Position numbers and translations under genes: made by a program. Under the pieces are notes generated by a model. That model saw nothing but the letters and a program-made list of their open reading frames with translations, did no database searches and was not told where the DNA came from. Shown here in pieces: positions 17,914 to 25,124 of a DNA stretch of 64,000 bases; the stretch's first letter is position 1, and every line of letters begins with the position of its first letter. Source of the stretch: Crocinitomicaceae bacterium (GTDB lineage Bacteria > Bacteroidota > Bacteroidia > Flavobacteriales_D > Crocinitomicaceae); the NCBI GenBank assembly GCA_017983465.1, contig JAGOBK010000005.1, forward strand, positions 124,001 through 188,000. The letters are read 5' to 3'.

Positions 17914-18480
17914 ATGCTCAAATCGGAAATCAGATCCTTTTACAAGGAAAAAAGATCGGGACTTAGTCCAAACGACATAGAAAGAATCTCATCACAAGTC
18001 ATCGCACTTGTGAGGGATTCTTTTTCGTTTAAGGACAAATACGTTAGCTTGTTTTTACCAATTGAACGTCAACAGGAAATCAATACTTATGGACTCCTCG
18101 AGGAAATCATTCAACAAGGCGGATTCCCAGTTGTAGCTAAATCGAATTTTTCAGATTTGAGCATGAGCTTGTTTCTATACGAATCAGCAAATCAATTGAA
18201 AGTGAACAGCTATGGCATTCCCGAACCAACTCATGGGATAGAAATCAAACCAGAGCAGTTAGATCTTGTTTTTGTGCCGTTATTAGGGCTTGACGAGAAC
18301 GGTTTCCGCGTAGGCTATGGAAAAGGGTTCTATGACCGCTTACTTGATCGCTGCAAGCCTGAATGTTTATTTATCGGATTACACCTATTTAACGAATTTA
18401 TGAATGTGGATGACCTACATCAAAACGACATAGCCTTGCACCAATGCTTCACACCAACAAATAAATATGATTTCAGATAA
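17914..18480 (+). CDS. ygfA: 5-formyltetrahydrofolate cyclo-ligase
   Basis: A protein of about 188 residues that converts 5-formyl-THF and ATP to 5,10-methenyl-THF, recycling a storage form of folate in the cytoplasm. The N-terminal segment KSEIRSFYKEKRSGLS, the LFLPIERQQEI strand (substrate-binding region) and the signature GYGKGFYDRLLDR at about residues 132-144 are diagnostic. The ATG at 17914 is chosen over the adjacent in-frame TTG at 17911. The last 14 bases overlap a small membrane-protein ORF. Confidence 0.93.
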   Translation: MLKSEIRSFYKEKRSGLSPNDIERISSQVIALVRDSFSFKDKYVSLFLPIERQQEINTYGLLEEIIQQGGFPVVAKSNFSDLSMSLFLYESANQLKVNSYGIPEPTHGIEIKPEQLDLVFVPLLGLDENGFRVGYGKGFYDRLLDRCKPECLFIGLHLFNEFMNVDDLHQNDIALHQCFTPTNKYDFR

Positions 18481-18628
18481 AAAACTACAAGGAAGATTTC
18501 ATTTGTTGGCCATTTTATTAATTCCAACCAACATGATGGCCATATTCCTATCTCCTAACTGGTGGATAGAAATACTGGTTCACCTTATTTCTTTGCTCGT
18601 AATTATTTTTGTTTTGAAGAAGAAGTAG
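18467..18628 (+). CDS. Predicted 53-residue two-helix membrane protein
   Basis: An ATG at 18467, inside the end of the cyclo-ligase gene in another frame, opens a 53-codon frame ending in TAG at 18626-18628. The product begins MISDKKLQGRFHLLAILL, has two hydrophobic stretches (about residues 12-28 and 35-50) separated by SPNWWIE, and ends in KKK. The overlap of start with the upstream stop and the clean membrane-protein composition support a real small gene. It overlaps the 3' end of the opposing DUF4920 gene by 26 bases. No family is recognised; it could be chance. Confidence 0.45.
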   Translation: MISDKKLQGRFHLLAILLIPTNMMAIFLSPNWWIEILVHLISLLVIIFVLKKK

Positions 18629-19088
18629 GAATTAAAACTCCATCTGCCAGAAAATTCAATTCAATCTTAGGGGCAACAATTTTGTCGATTTCCGATTGTG
18701 GTGCATTTCCGTCTTCTAAAAAATGTTTTTGAAGTTGAACAGAAATCGTATCGTAATATGCTGTTCCATGAAAATATGCCATATTTCCCGTTTCAGTTTT
18801 AGGCGGAATACCAAAATGGTCCTTAAAACGAATGCGAAGTAGTTCCCCATCTGTTTTTTTCACATTTACCCAACAGCCAGCACTCTGACAAACATTCACA
18901 ATGGGAGCAGAAAATGTAAACGTATCTTGTTGAGGATTTTGGTTGAATTGTTTCACCATTTCATCTAAAGAAATTGCTTTTGCACTATCCACCGCTGTAG
19001 GTCCATAATGTTTGAATGCTTCCTTTTCAGTGCCACAGCTTTGGAGCATTAATCCAATACTTAAAATTGATGCGAAATACGTTCTCAT
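18603..19088 (-). CDS. DUF4920 lipoprotein
   Basis: A 161-residue predicted lipoprotein: signal peptide with lipobox LMLQSC (Cys18). The mature domain has the DUF4920 pattern, including FSAPIVNVCQSAGCWVNVKK, where two cysteines four residues apart could bind metal or form a disulfide, then RIRFKDHFGIPP and VQLQKHFLEDG. DUF4920 is found in Bacteroidota envelopes and has no assigned biochemical role. Its start overlaps the stop of the upstream gene (19085-19456) by four bases, so the two form an operon. Confidence 0.8.
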   Translation of the reverse strand: MRTYFASILSIGLMLQSCGTEKEAFKHYGPTAVDSAKAISLDEMVKQFNQNPQQDTFTFSAPIVNVCQSAGCWVNVKKTDGELLRIRFKDHFGIPPKTETGNMAYFHGTAYYDTISVQLQKHFLEDGNAPQSEIDKIVAPKIELNFLADGVLIPTSSSKQK

Positions 19089-19456
19089 TTTTCAAGGAAG
19101 TTTTGATAAAAGTCTTGTAATTGGTATGATTTTCCATCAACTACCACAGTTTGAATTTGATTTGCTGATAAAAAACGTAAAATCACTCGACGTGAATCAG
19201 GTGTGTTTGTCACCATTTGAAAAGTAGCTACGTGATTTTTTGAATTAAAATCAACATAGAAAAATGGCTCGTAATACTTCGCATAGCTAACCACGTCCTC
19301 CGGAGTCAATTGATTCGGTAATGTCACTTCGATTTTACCCGTCGCAACGCCTTCTTTCAGATTTTTAGATGAAGGACAACTAGCTGTATTAGCTGTTTGT
19401 GCAAAAGAAATTGATCCCGTTAAAAAGAAAAGGATTCCAAAAAGTACATGTTTCAT
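19085..19456 (-). CDS. Small exported protein of unknown function, operon with DUF4920
   Basis: A 123-residue protein with a clear signal peptide (1-19, ending SFAQ). The mature part has one cysteine (TASCPSS) and the segments VSYAKYYEPFFYVDFN and RRVILRFLSANQIQTVVVDGK, with alternating beta and helix character. The family is not recognised. It shares a four-base stop/start overlap with the DUF4920 gene, so the products probably act together in the envelope. It is divergent from rnhB. Confidence 0.6.
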   Translation of the reverse strand: MKHVLFGILFFLTGSISFAQTANTASCPSSKNLKEGVATGKIEVTLPNQLTPEDVVSYAKYYEPFFYVDFNSKNHVATFQMVTNTPDSRRVILRFLSANQIQTVVVDGKSYQLQDFYQNFLEK

Positions 19457-19516
19457 AGCGAAATGGTTTAAAATCGTATGTGCTAATCTACAAAATATTT
19501 TGCAATTTTGAATCCA

Positions 19517-20128
19517 ATGGCAAATTTATTAGCATTCTTGGAACTTGGACGTACAGAAGGAGGCTGCGATGAAGCAGGTCGTGGTTGTTTGAGTGGTCCC
19601 GTAGTTGCAGCTGCCGTAGTCCTAGACCCGAACAAACCAATCGCGGCACTCAATGACTCTAAAAAAATCAATGAGAAAAATAGATTGCTTCTACGCGATC
19701 AAATAATGAATGAAGCCATTTCCTACGCCATTGGAATTGTAACGCACGAAGAAATTGACGAAATCAACATTCTTAATGCCAGTTTTTTAGCCATGCATCG
19801 AGCCGTTGATCAATTGAAGGTTAAACCTGCGTTTTTACTTATCGATGGCAATCGATTCAAAGCGTATCCAAATATTCCACATGCGTGTATCATCAAAGGC
19901 GATGCGAAATACCAGTCGATTGCTGCAGCATCGATTTTAGCCAAAACAAAAAGGGATGAAATCATGGAAAATTTACATGACGAATTTCCAGTTTACCAAT
20001 GGAAAAAAAACAAAGGATACCCAACAGTTGATCATCGTTCAGCCATTGAAAAATATGGTCCAAGTCCGCATCACCGCATGACATTTCGCTTGCTTCCAGA
20101 TAAAAGTCAACTTGATTTATTCGAGTAA
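19517..20128 (+). CDS. rnhB: Ribonuclease HII
   Basis: A 203-residue enzyme that cuts the RNA strand of RNA-DNA hybrids, including single ribonucleotides in DNA. The signature [20 protein letters not shown] gives catalytic Asp18 and Glu19. A third acidic residue is in FLLIDGNRF and a fourth probably in the region [13 protein letters not shown], where HRMTF also fits the family C-terminus. The ATG at 19517 is preferred to the in-frame TTG at 19508. Length is typical. The gene is transcribed divergently from the small exported protein gene. Confidence 0.95.
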   Translation: MANLLAFLELGRTEGGCDEAGRGCLSGPVVAAAVVLDPNKPIAALNDSKKINEKNRLLLRDQIMNEAISYAIGIVTHEEIDEINILNASFLAMHRAVDQLKVKPAFLLIDGNRFKAYPNIPHACIIKGDAKYQSIAAASILAKTKRDEIMENLHDEFPVYQWKKNKGYPTVDHRSAIEKYGPSPHHRMTFRLLPDKSQLDLFE

Positions 20129-20184
20129 ACATTTCCTTGTTAATTTAAATCACTGCAAGCATTCTAACCACTGCGAATTCAAGC

Positions 20185-20192
20185 TAATTTTG
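20185..20192 (+). promoter_or_regulatory. -7 element upstream of the 722-residue gene
   Basis: TAATTTTG matches TAnnTTTG and lies 15 bases before the start codon. No TTG at the usual upstream distance was found, so this is a moderate call. Confidence 0.4.
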
Positions 20193-20206
20193 AATAAATA
20201 CGTGAA

Positions 20207-22375
20207 ATGATGAAACGTTTGCTTCTTGCCATTTTCGGCTTGTTTATAATTGCCTGGATTAGTTTTGTGTCCTATGACCTACTTCAAAAGGAAAATACCC
20301 ATGATTTCAGAACATACTTTCATCATTCAGATGGAGCGATTTGGGCAATCCATCAACCCAATGAGGTAAACTGGGATGATCATAGCATTCAAACATTGTC
20401 ACTAAACCAAGCGCTTTTTTCTTCCCTATCCATACGGATGAAAGAACCTTGTTCGTATTTTTTCAGTACTAAAAAAGTGCTGTTCTTACTAGAAAAAAGA
20501 AGCTCCTGGTCAAAAAAAGAAATTCAACAGCTTTTTGAAAATGGGCTATTCCCCTTCGAACTTGGTAAACTAAATTCATTTGAATACGGCAAACTCCATG
20601 GGATTTTTAAAGGAAATCAATTGTTAATTTTCGATGGCGAACTTGCCGAACCGAATGACCATGCGTTTCGCGTTGATACAAAAGCGAGTTTGAGTCGTGT
20701 CGTACTTTCCAAAAATCACAAAGGTGGACGCGTGAGCGACATGTACCTAAAAAAAGGTCGGATTTATACTTATTCCAAGAGTTCTATCGGAAAGAACTCC
20801 ATAAAGGAAATTGATGACAGACGAATTTTTGCACATGTAATCCCTTCCAATATTGATAGTTATTCTTTCTATGAACGTTCCTATTTAGCAAAGGTTGATC
20901 CAGTTTTTGCACATTCCGTATTTTCAAAGCAAATGATCACCAACGGGGTTGTTTTTGTGACGAAAGACAATCGTTGTGCAGCTATTTTTGATTATCAAGA
21001 AGACTACAGTCCAATTGATATTTTGAATGAGCATCTTCAAAAAGAAGGGTCGGATGAACTTAGTGCGGAATACAAACACCTTCGATTTGCAAATATGATG
21101 GAGCAGTTCGCTGACAGTACTGCACAGAAGCCCTCTTTGCATATTGCCTTGATGGACGGATTTGCCGTCGTTTCAAGCTCAAAAGAATTCCTTGATTACG
21201 TTATTTCTGAAGCAGAATTATCCAATACACTTTCTCAAGATGAAAGGAAAATTGCACAGGTGTATGGAAATCTCCCGAAAAAAGTTGCCTATAGACAAGT
21301 ATCCCGTTCTAAACAACAATCCGTGAGTGTATACGGTAAAAAAATGCTGGAGACGAGTTGCCGCATGATTGATATTGTTGAGCATAAAGAAAATCAAAAA
21401 ACAAAAGATTACTTCGTTATGAATCCTGGAGTACGTGTCATCGACTTTGCCGCGTTTCCGGAAAGAGGTAATGTGATTGCGCTCACAGAAAACCACATGC
21501 TCGTAGGATATATTAACGGTTTGAAAAAATGGGAGAAACCATGTCCACAAGAGGTCCTTTCTATGAACCTAATCGAAATGGGGCAATCTTATGTTTCGGT
21601 ACAATTCGCAAAAGAAACCCAACTCTTCGATAAAACTGGACGTCTTGTTTTTCGAATGACTTCACAAAACAACATCACTCCAAGTGCCTATTTTGCCAAA
21701 AACAAAATGGAGTTTGTAATCGCTAACACCGATAAAAGTGTTCAATTACTTAACGACAAAGGGACACTCATCAAACCATTCCAAGTGAACGGAACGATTA
21801 AACAAATCGCCGTTACGACACAAGCGAAAAAACCGATACTTGGCGTACTCACCTCAACGATGTACTATACAATTGACTTAGAAAAACGAAAAACACTGAG
21901 CAAATTATCTATTGACAGTACTTATTCCCTCATCAACACAGGAGTGGATTTAATCCCAACTTCGGCGCGAAATTCAAGCTTATCGATGATCAAAAATGGT
22001 AAGACAACACAATTTTCAACGAAAAGCAACGTTAAACTGCTCGGGTCTTATCTGTTAAACAAGGAATTAACATTTATTCTATCCCGTGGAAAAGAATTAT
22101 ATGCTTATCAAAATGGAAAAGTTATTTGGGAGAAAACCATTTCTGCACAAGAAATTAGTGCTTTAAGCATCCAAAAATCCAAAAATGGAACACCCATACT
22201 TTGTGTACTTGATGCACTTGAAAATGAACTGTATTTATTAGACCAACTCGGACGCGCTAGTGACACGAATGAACGACATGGAGAAATGAAGGTGCAAGTA
22301 AGTCCTTTCGGGGCTAACGCCTACTCCATCACCACGTTCTTAGGATCATACCTCATCCAATACACCAAACAATAA
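20207..22375 (+). CDS. Large membrane-tethered protein, propeller-like C-terminus, function unknown
   Basis: A 722-residue protein with one N-terminal membrane segment (about residues 4-24) and the rest predicted outside the cytoplasm. The C-terminal half (about 410-720) has repeated four-strand segments (for example VIALTENHMLVGYINGLKKW, ETQLFDKTGRLVFRM, VQLLNDKGTLIKPF, LYAYQNGKVIWEKT) like a PQQ/WD-type beta-propeller. The N-terminal half is mixed alpha/beta and is not recognised. Two adjacent ATGs (20207, 20210) are possible starts. The gene ends three bases before the OmpA-family gene, so the two are surely co-transcribed; a role in envelope structure is inferred from that. Confidence 0.6.
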   Translation: MMKRLLLAIFGLFIIAWISFVSYDLLQKENTHDFRTYFHHSDGAIWAIHQPNEVNWDDHSIQTLSLNQALFSSLSIRMKEPCSYFFSTKKVLFLLEKRSSWSKKEIQQLFENGLFPFELGKLNSFEYGKLHGIFKGNQLLIFDGELAEPNDHAFRVDTKASLSRVVLSKNHKGGRVSDMYLKKGRIYTYSKSSIGKNSIKEIDDRRIFAHVIPSNIDSYSFYERSYLAKVDPVFAHSVFSKQMITNGVVFVTKDNRCAAIFDYQEDYSPIDILNEHLQKEGSDELSAEYKHLRFANMMEQFADSTAQKPSLHIALMDGFAVVSSSKEFLDYVISEAELSNTLSQDERKIAQVYGNLPKKVAYRQVSRSKQQSVSVYGKKMLETSCRMIDIVEHKENQKTKDYFVMNPGVRVIDFAAFPERGNVIALTENHMLVGYINGLKKWEKPCPQEVLSMNLIEMGQSYVSVQFAKETQLFDKTGRLVFRMTSQNNITPSAYFAKNKMEFVIANTDKSVQLLNDKGTLIKPFQVNGTIKQIAVTTQAKKPILGVLTSTMYYTIDLEKRKTLSKLSIDSTYSLINTGVDLIPTSARNSSLSMIKNGKTTQFSTKSNVKLLGSYLLNKELTFILSRGKELYAYQNGKVIWEKTISAQEISALSIQKSKNGTPILCVLDALENELYLLDQLGRASDTNERHGEMKVQVSPFGANAYSITTFLGSYLIQYTKQ

Positions 22376-22378
22376 ACC

Positions 22379-24958
22379 ATGAAAAAACTAATCTTCTGTC
22401 TAACCATCTTTGCTGTTCAAGCAAAATTTCATGCACAGAGTTACCTAGGACTTGGCTCAAGCAACTACGCGGGTGTAATTGGCAACCAAGTGAATCCAGC
22501 TAGCTTCGTAGATGGAAGATATAAATTCGATATGTTGTTGTTTGGAACCAACCTGAATGTTTACCAAAATTTCGGGTACTTCGATGCAAATGCCATGCGC
22601 GCTGCACAAGGAGGAAAAGGATATGGTTGGTATAAATCGATTGGCGATGAAAACATATTAAATGCATGGTCTCAAGATTGGACGCCGCCAGATTCTAGCT
22701 TCCTAGATCGATTCATCGTTCACAACTACGATGAAACCTCCACAAAAACACTTGGGGCGAACATCAATTTTCAAGTAGATGTGTTAAATACAATGTTCCA
22801 TATCAACGAGAAAACAGCGATTGGATTTAACGTTCGAAACAGAACAATTGTCAATGTCGATAACATGGATCCGAAATTGGCTGTATTAGCTGAAGATGGT
22901 TTAGAACATCCAAGCTTATGGGATGCCGTTTACAATGAACAATTATTTAACGTAAACTTCATGACTTGGTCGGAAGTTGGATTCAACTACTCTCAAGTTT
23001 TAATCGATAACGAAGAACATTTCTTAAAAATAGGCTTTGCTCCAAAAGCTTTACTTGGACATGCTGCAGCTTACGTTTACACGGATGACTTCTCTTATAA
23101 TTTAGTTAATGAAGATACCTCCCAATATTTAACAGGGACCTTCGATTACGGTTACTCGAACAACATCAACGGAATCATCAATAAAGGTATAGCTGGACAA
23201 AACCCAACGATTTCAGAACTCATTGATCCAGCATCTAAATTAGGATTTGGTTTAGATATTGGAGCTGTATACGAGTGGCGTCCAAAATATGCGAAATTCA
23301 AATACGACATGGACGGCGAAACAAATTTATGGCGTCGCAATGAAAACAAATACAAACTGCGTGCTGGATTTTCCATTGTAGATATGGGAAGCATGAAATT
23401 TACAAAAGGGGGATTAAGCCGCAATTTTGCTGTGAATACTTCAAATTTATTCAACCTGCAAACTTTTAATACAGCAACAAACTTAGAAGGTTTTGATGGT
23501 GTTATCGACAGCCTTATCAACCAATCCACAATAGCCGGAAACCAAGAATGGGTGTCACTTCAAGATCCATCCGAAACGTTTCGAATGCGCACACCAACCG
23601 CTGTAAGTTTTCAATTCGACTATCAGATCTGGAAAGGATTTTACATCAATGCTACTTCCATGGTGAATTTAATTTCTCAAGGGAAAGACACAAAGGTGAA
23701 AACAGCGAATCAGCTTTCCATCACACCAAGTTTTGATAGTCCATATTTTGGTGTTTACATGCCCATTTCAATGAATCAATATAGTGGAATGAAATATGGC
23801 ATTGCAACGCGTATCGGTCCGCTAATTTTAGGAATTACTGATATGAAAACGCTAATGGCGAAAAACAACGTTAGCGGAGTTGAGTTTTATGCCGGAGCAC
23901 GTGTTCCGATTAATTACACACGTGTAAAAGACAAAGATAATGACAAGGTTTCCAATCGAAAAGATGAGTGTAAAGAGGTTCCGGGTACTTGGGCATTTAA
24001 AGGATGTCCAGATACAGACAATGATGGCATTCCCGATTCAGATGATGAGTGCATAAACGAACCTGGAACGGCAGAATTCAAAGGATGTCCGGATAAAGAC
24101 GGAGATAAAATCATCGATAAAAAAGATGCATGTCCAGATGTTGCCGGCTTGAAAGAATACAAAGGATGTCCAGATACTGACGGTGATAAAATCATCGATT
24201 CGGAGGACGATTGTCCTACAGTTGCCGGCTTATTGGCACTCAAAGGTTGTCCGGATCGCGATGGTGACGGTGTGCAAGATGCAGAAGATGCCTGTCCTGA
24301 CAATGCTGGACCAAAAGAAAACAAAGGTTGTCCGGATAAAGACGCAGACGGAGTGTATGACTTCATCGATGAATGTCCAGATGTCGCAGGTCCGCAAGAA
24401 AATCGTGGTTGCCCGTATAAAGATGTAGACAATGATGGAATCTTAGACAAAGATGATGATTGTCCAACTTTAGCTGGTCCTGCAGCAAACAAAGGTTGTC
24501 CGTACAAAGACAGTGACAAAGATGGACTTCTTGACAAAGACGACGATTGTCCAAATACACCTGGACCGAAATCAAATAAAGGATGTCCAGTAATCGAACA
24601 AGCCGTGATTGAAGTGTTAAAAACAGCATTTGACAACTTAGAATTTGAGGTGGGGAAAGACATCATCCTTGAAGGATCTCACATTTCACTTAGTGAGTTA
24701 GCGGAAGTGTTAAAGAAAAAACCAACATGGAAATTAGAAATCACAGGTCATACCGATAACCAAGGTGACGATACAGCGAACATGCTTCTCTCTAAAAAAC
24801 GTGCTGAAGCAGTGAAAGCGTACCTCGTATCACAAGGAATCGACGTTTCACGTTTTATCATTCAATATTTCGGAGAAACAAAACCAATTTCGAGTAACGA
24901 TACACCAGAAGGACGTCAGAAAAACAGACGTGTAGAAATGAAAGTTGTTTTCGACTAA
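22379..24958 (+). CDS. OmpA-family outer-membrane protein with thrombospondin type 3 repeats
   Basis: An 859-residue protein. A signal peptide (1-20, ending FHAQ) is followed by a large barrel-like N-terminal region (about 21-515) of the DUF5723 kind, then eight calcium-binding thrombospondin type 3 repeats (about 516-740, each with DxDxDGxxD and a GCPD or GCPY link), then an OmpA C-terminal peptidoglycan-binding domain (about 745-859) with EITGHTDNQGDD and SKKRAEAVKAYL and the closing KNRRVEMKVV. It probably joins the outer membrane to the cell wall. A strong terminator follows. Confidence 0.88.
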   Translation: MKKLIFCLTIFAVQAKFHAQSYLGLGSSNYAGVIGNQVNPASFVDGRYKFDMLLFGTNLNVYQNFGYFDANAMRAAQGGKGYGWYKSIGDENILNAWSQDWTPPDSSFLDRFIVHNYDETSTKTLGANINFQVDVLNTMFHINEKTAIGFNVRNRTIVNVDNMDPKLAVLAEDGLEHPSLWDAVYNEQLFNVNFMTWSEVGFNYSQVLIDNEEHFLKIGFAPKALLGHAAAYVYTDDFSYNLVNEDTSQYLTGTFDYGYSNNINGIINKGIAGQNPTISELIDPASKLGFGLDIGAVYEWRPKYAKFKYDMDGETNLWRRNENKYKLRAGFSIVDMGSMKFTKGGLSRNFAVNTSNLFNLQTFNTATNLEGFDGVIDSLINQSTIAGNQEWVSLQDPSETFRMRTPTAVSFQFDYQIWKGFYINATSMVNLISQGKDTKVKTANQLSITPSFDSPYFGVYMPISMNQYSGMKYGIATRIGPLILGITDMKTLMAKNNVSGVEFYAGARVPINYTRVKDKDNDKVSNRKDECKEVPGTWAFKGCPDTDNDGIPDSDDECINEPGTAEFKGCPDKDGDKIIDKKDACPDVAGLKEYKGCPDTDGDKIIDSEDDCPTVAGLLALKGCPDRDGDGVQDAEDACPDNAGPKENKGCPDKDADGVYDFIDECPDVAGPQENRGCPYKDVDNDGILDKDDDCPTLAGPAANKGCPYKDSDKDGLLDKDDDCPNTPGPKSNKGCPVIEQAVIEVLKTAFDNLEFEVGKDIILEGSHISLSELAEVLKKKPTWKLEITGHTDNQGDDTANMLLSKKRAEAVKAYLVSQGIDVSRFIIQYFGETKPISSNDTPEGRQKNRRVEMKVVFD

Positions 24959-24982
24959 AAAAACAATCAAACTATTCATGAT

Positions 24983-25010
24983 AAAAAAGGAGGGTATGCC
25001 CTCCTTTTTT
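24983..25010 (+). terminator. Rho-independent terminator after the OmpA-family gene
   Basis: AAAAAAGGAGGG (24983-24994), TATG loop, CCCTCCTTTTTT (24999-25010): a 12-base perfect stem ending in Ts and nearly symmetrical, so it could work in both directions. Confidence 0.92.
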
Positions 25011-25046
25011 CATATTAAGGAAATGTTAATTGTATGACGCGTTCTA

Positions 25047-25102
25047 TTAACACAATCTTAACTTTCGATTAATTTACGGATTAAAGTGTCGGCGTTCCTT
25101 TG
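25047..25102 (+). promoter_or_regulatory. Putative PhoB-type box (three 11-bp repeats) and -7 element before the TonB-dependent receptor
   Basis: TTAACA at 25047, TTAACT at 25058 and TTAATT at 25069 are spaced exactly 11 bases. Twenty-six bases after the start of the third is TTCCTTTG (25095-25102), one mismatch from TAnnTTTG. OmpR/PhoB-family regulators bind 11-bp direct repeats just upstream of, or replacing, the -35 region. The same geometry recurs before the gene at 28136. Confidence 0.6.
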
Positions 25103-25124
25103 CATCGTGAATTAAACCCGATTT

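Noticed and set aside
23914-24666. A 250-codon open frame on the minus strand
   Set aside because: It lies entirely opposite the thrombospondin type 3 repeats of the OmpA-family gene; the Ser/Pro/Gly-rich product is a mirror of the repeated DNA.
25026-25031. TTAATT as a fourth upstream repeat of the receptor box
   Set aside because: It is 21 bases from the next repeat, not 22, and the 11-base slot between (25036) does not match.
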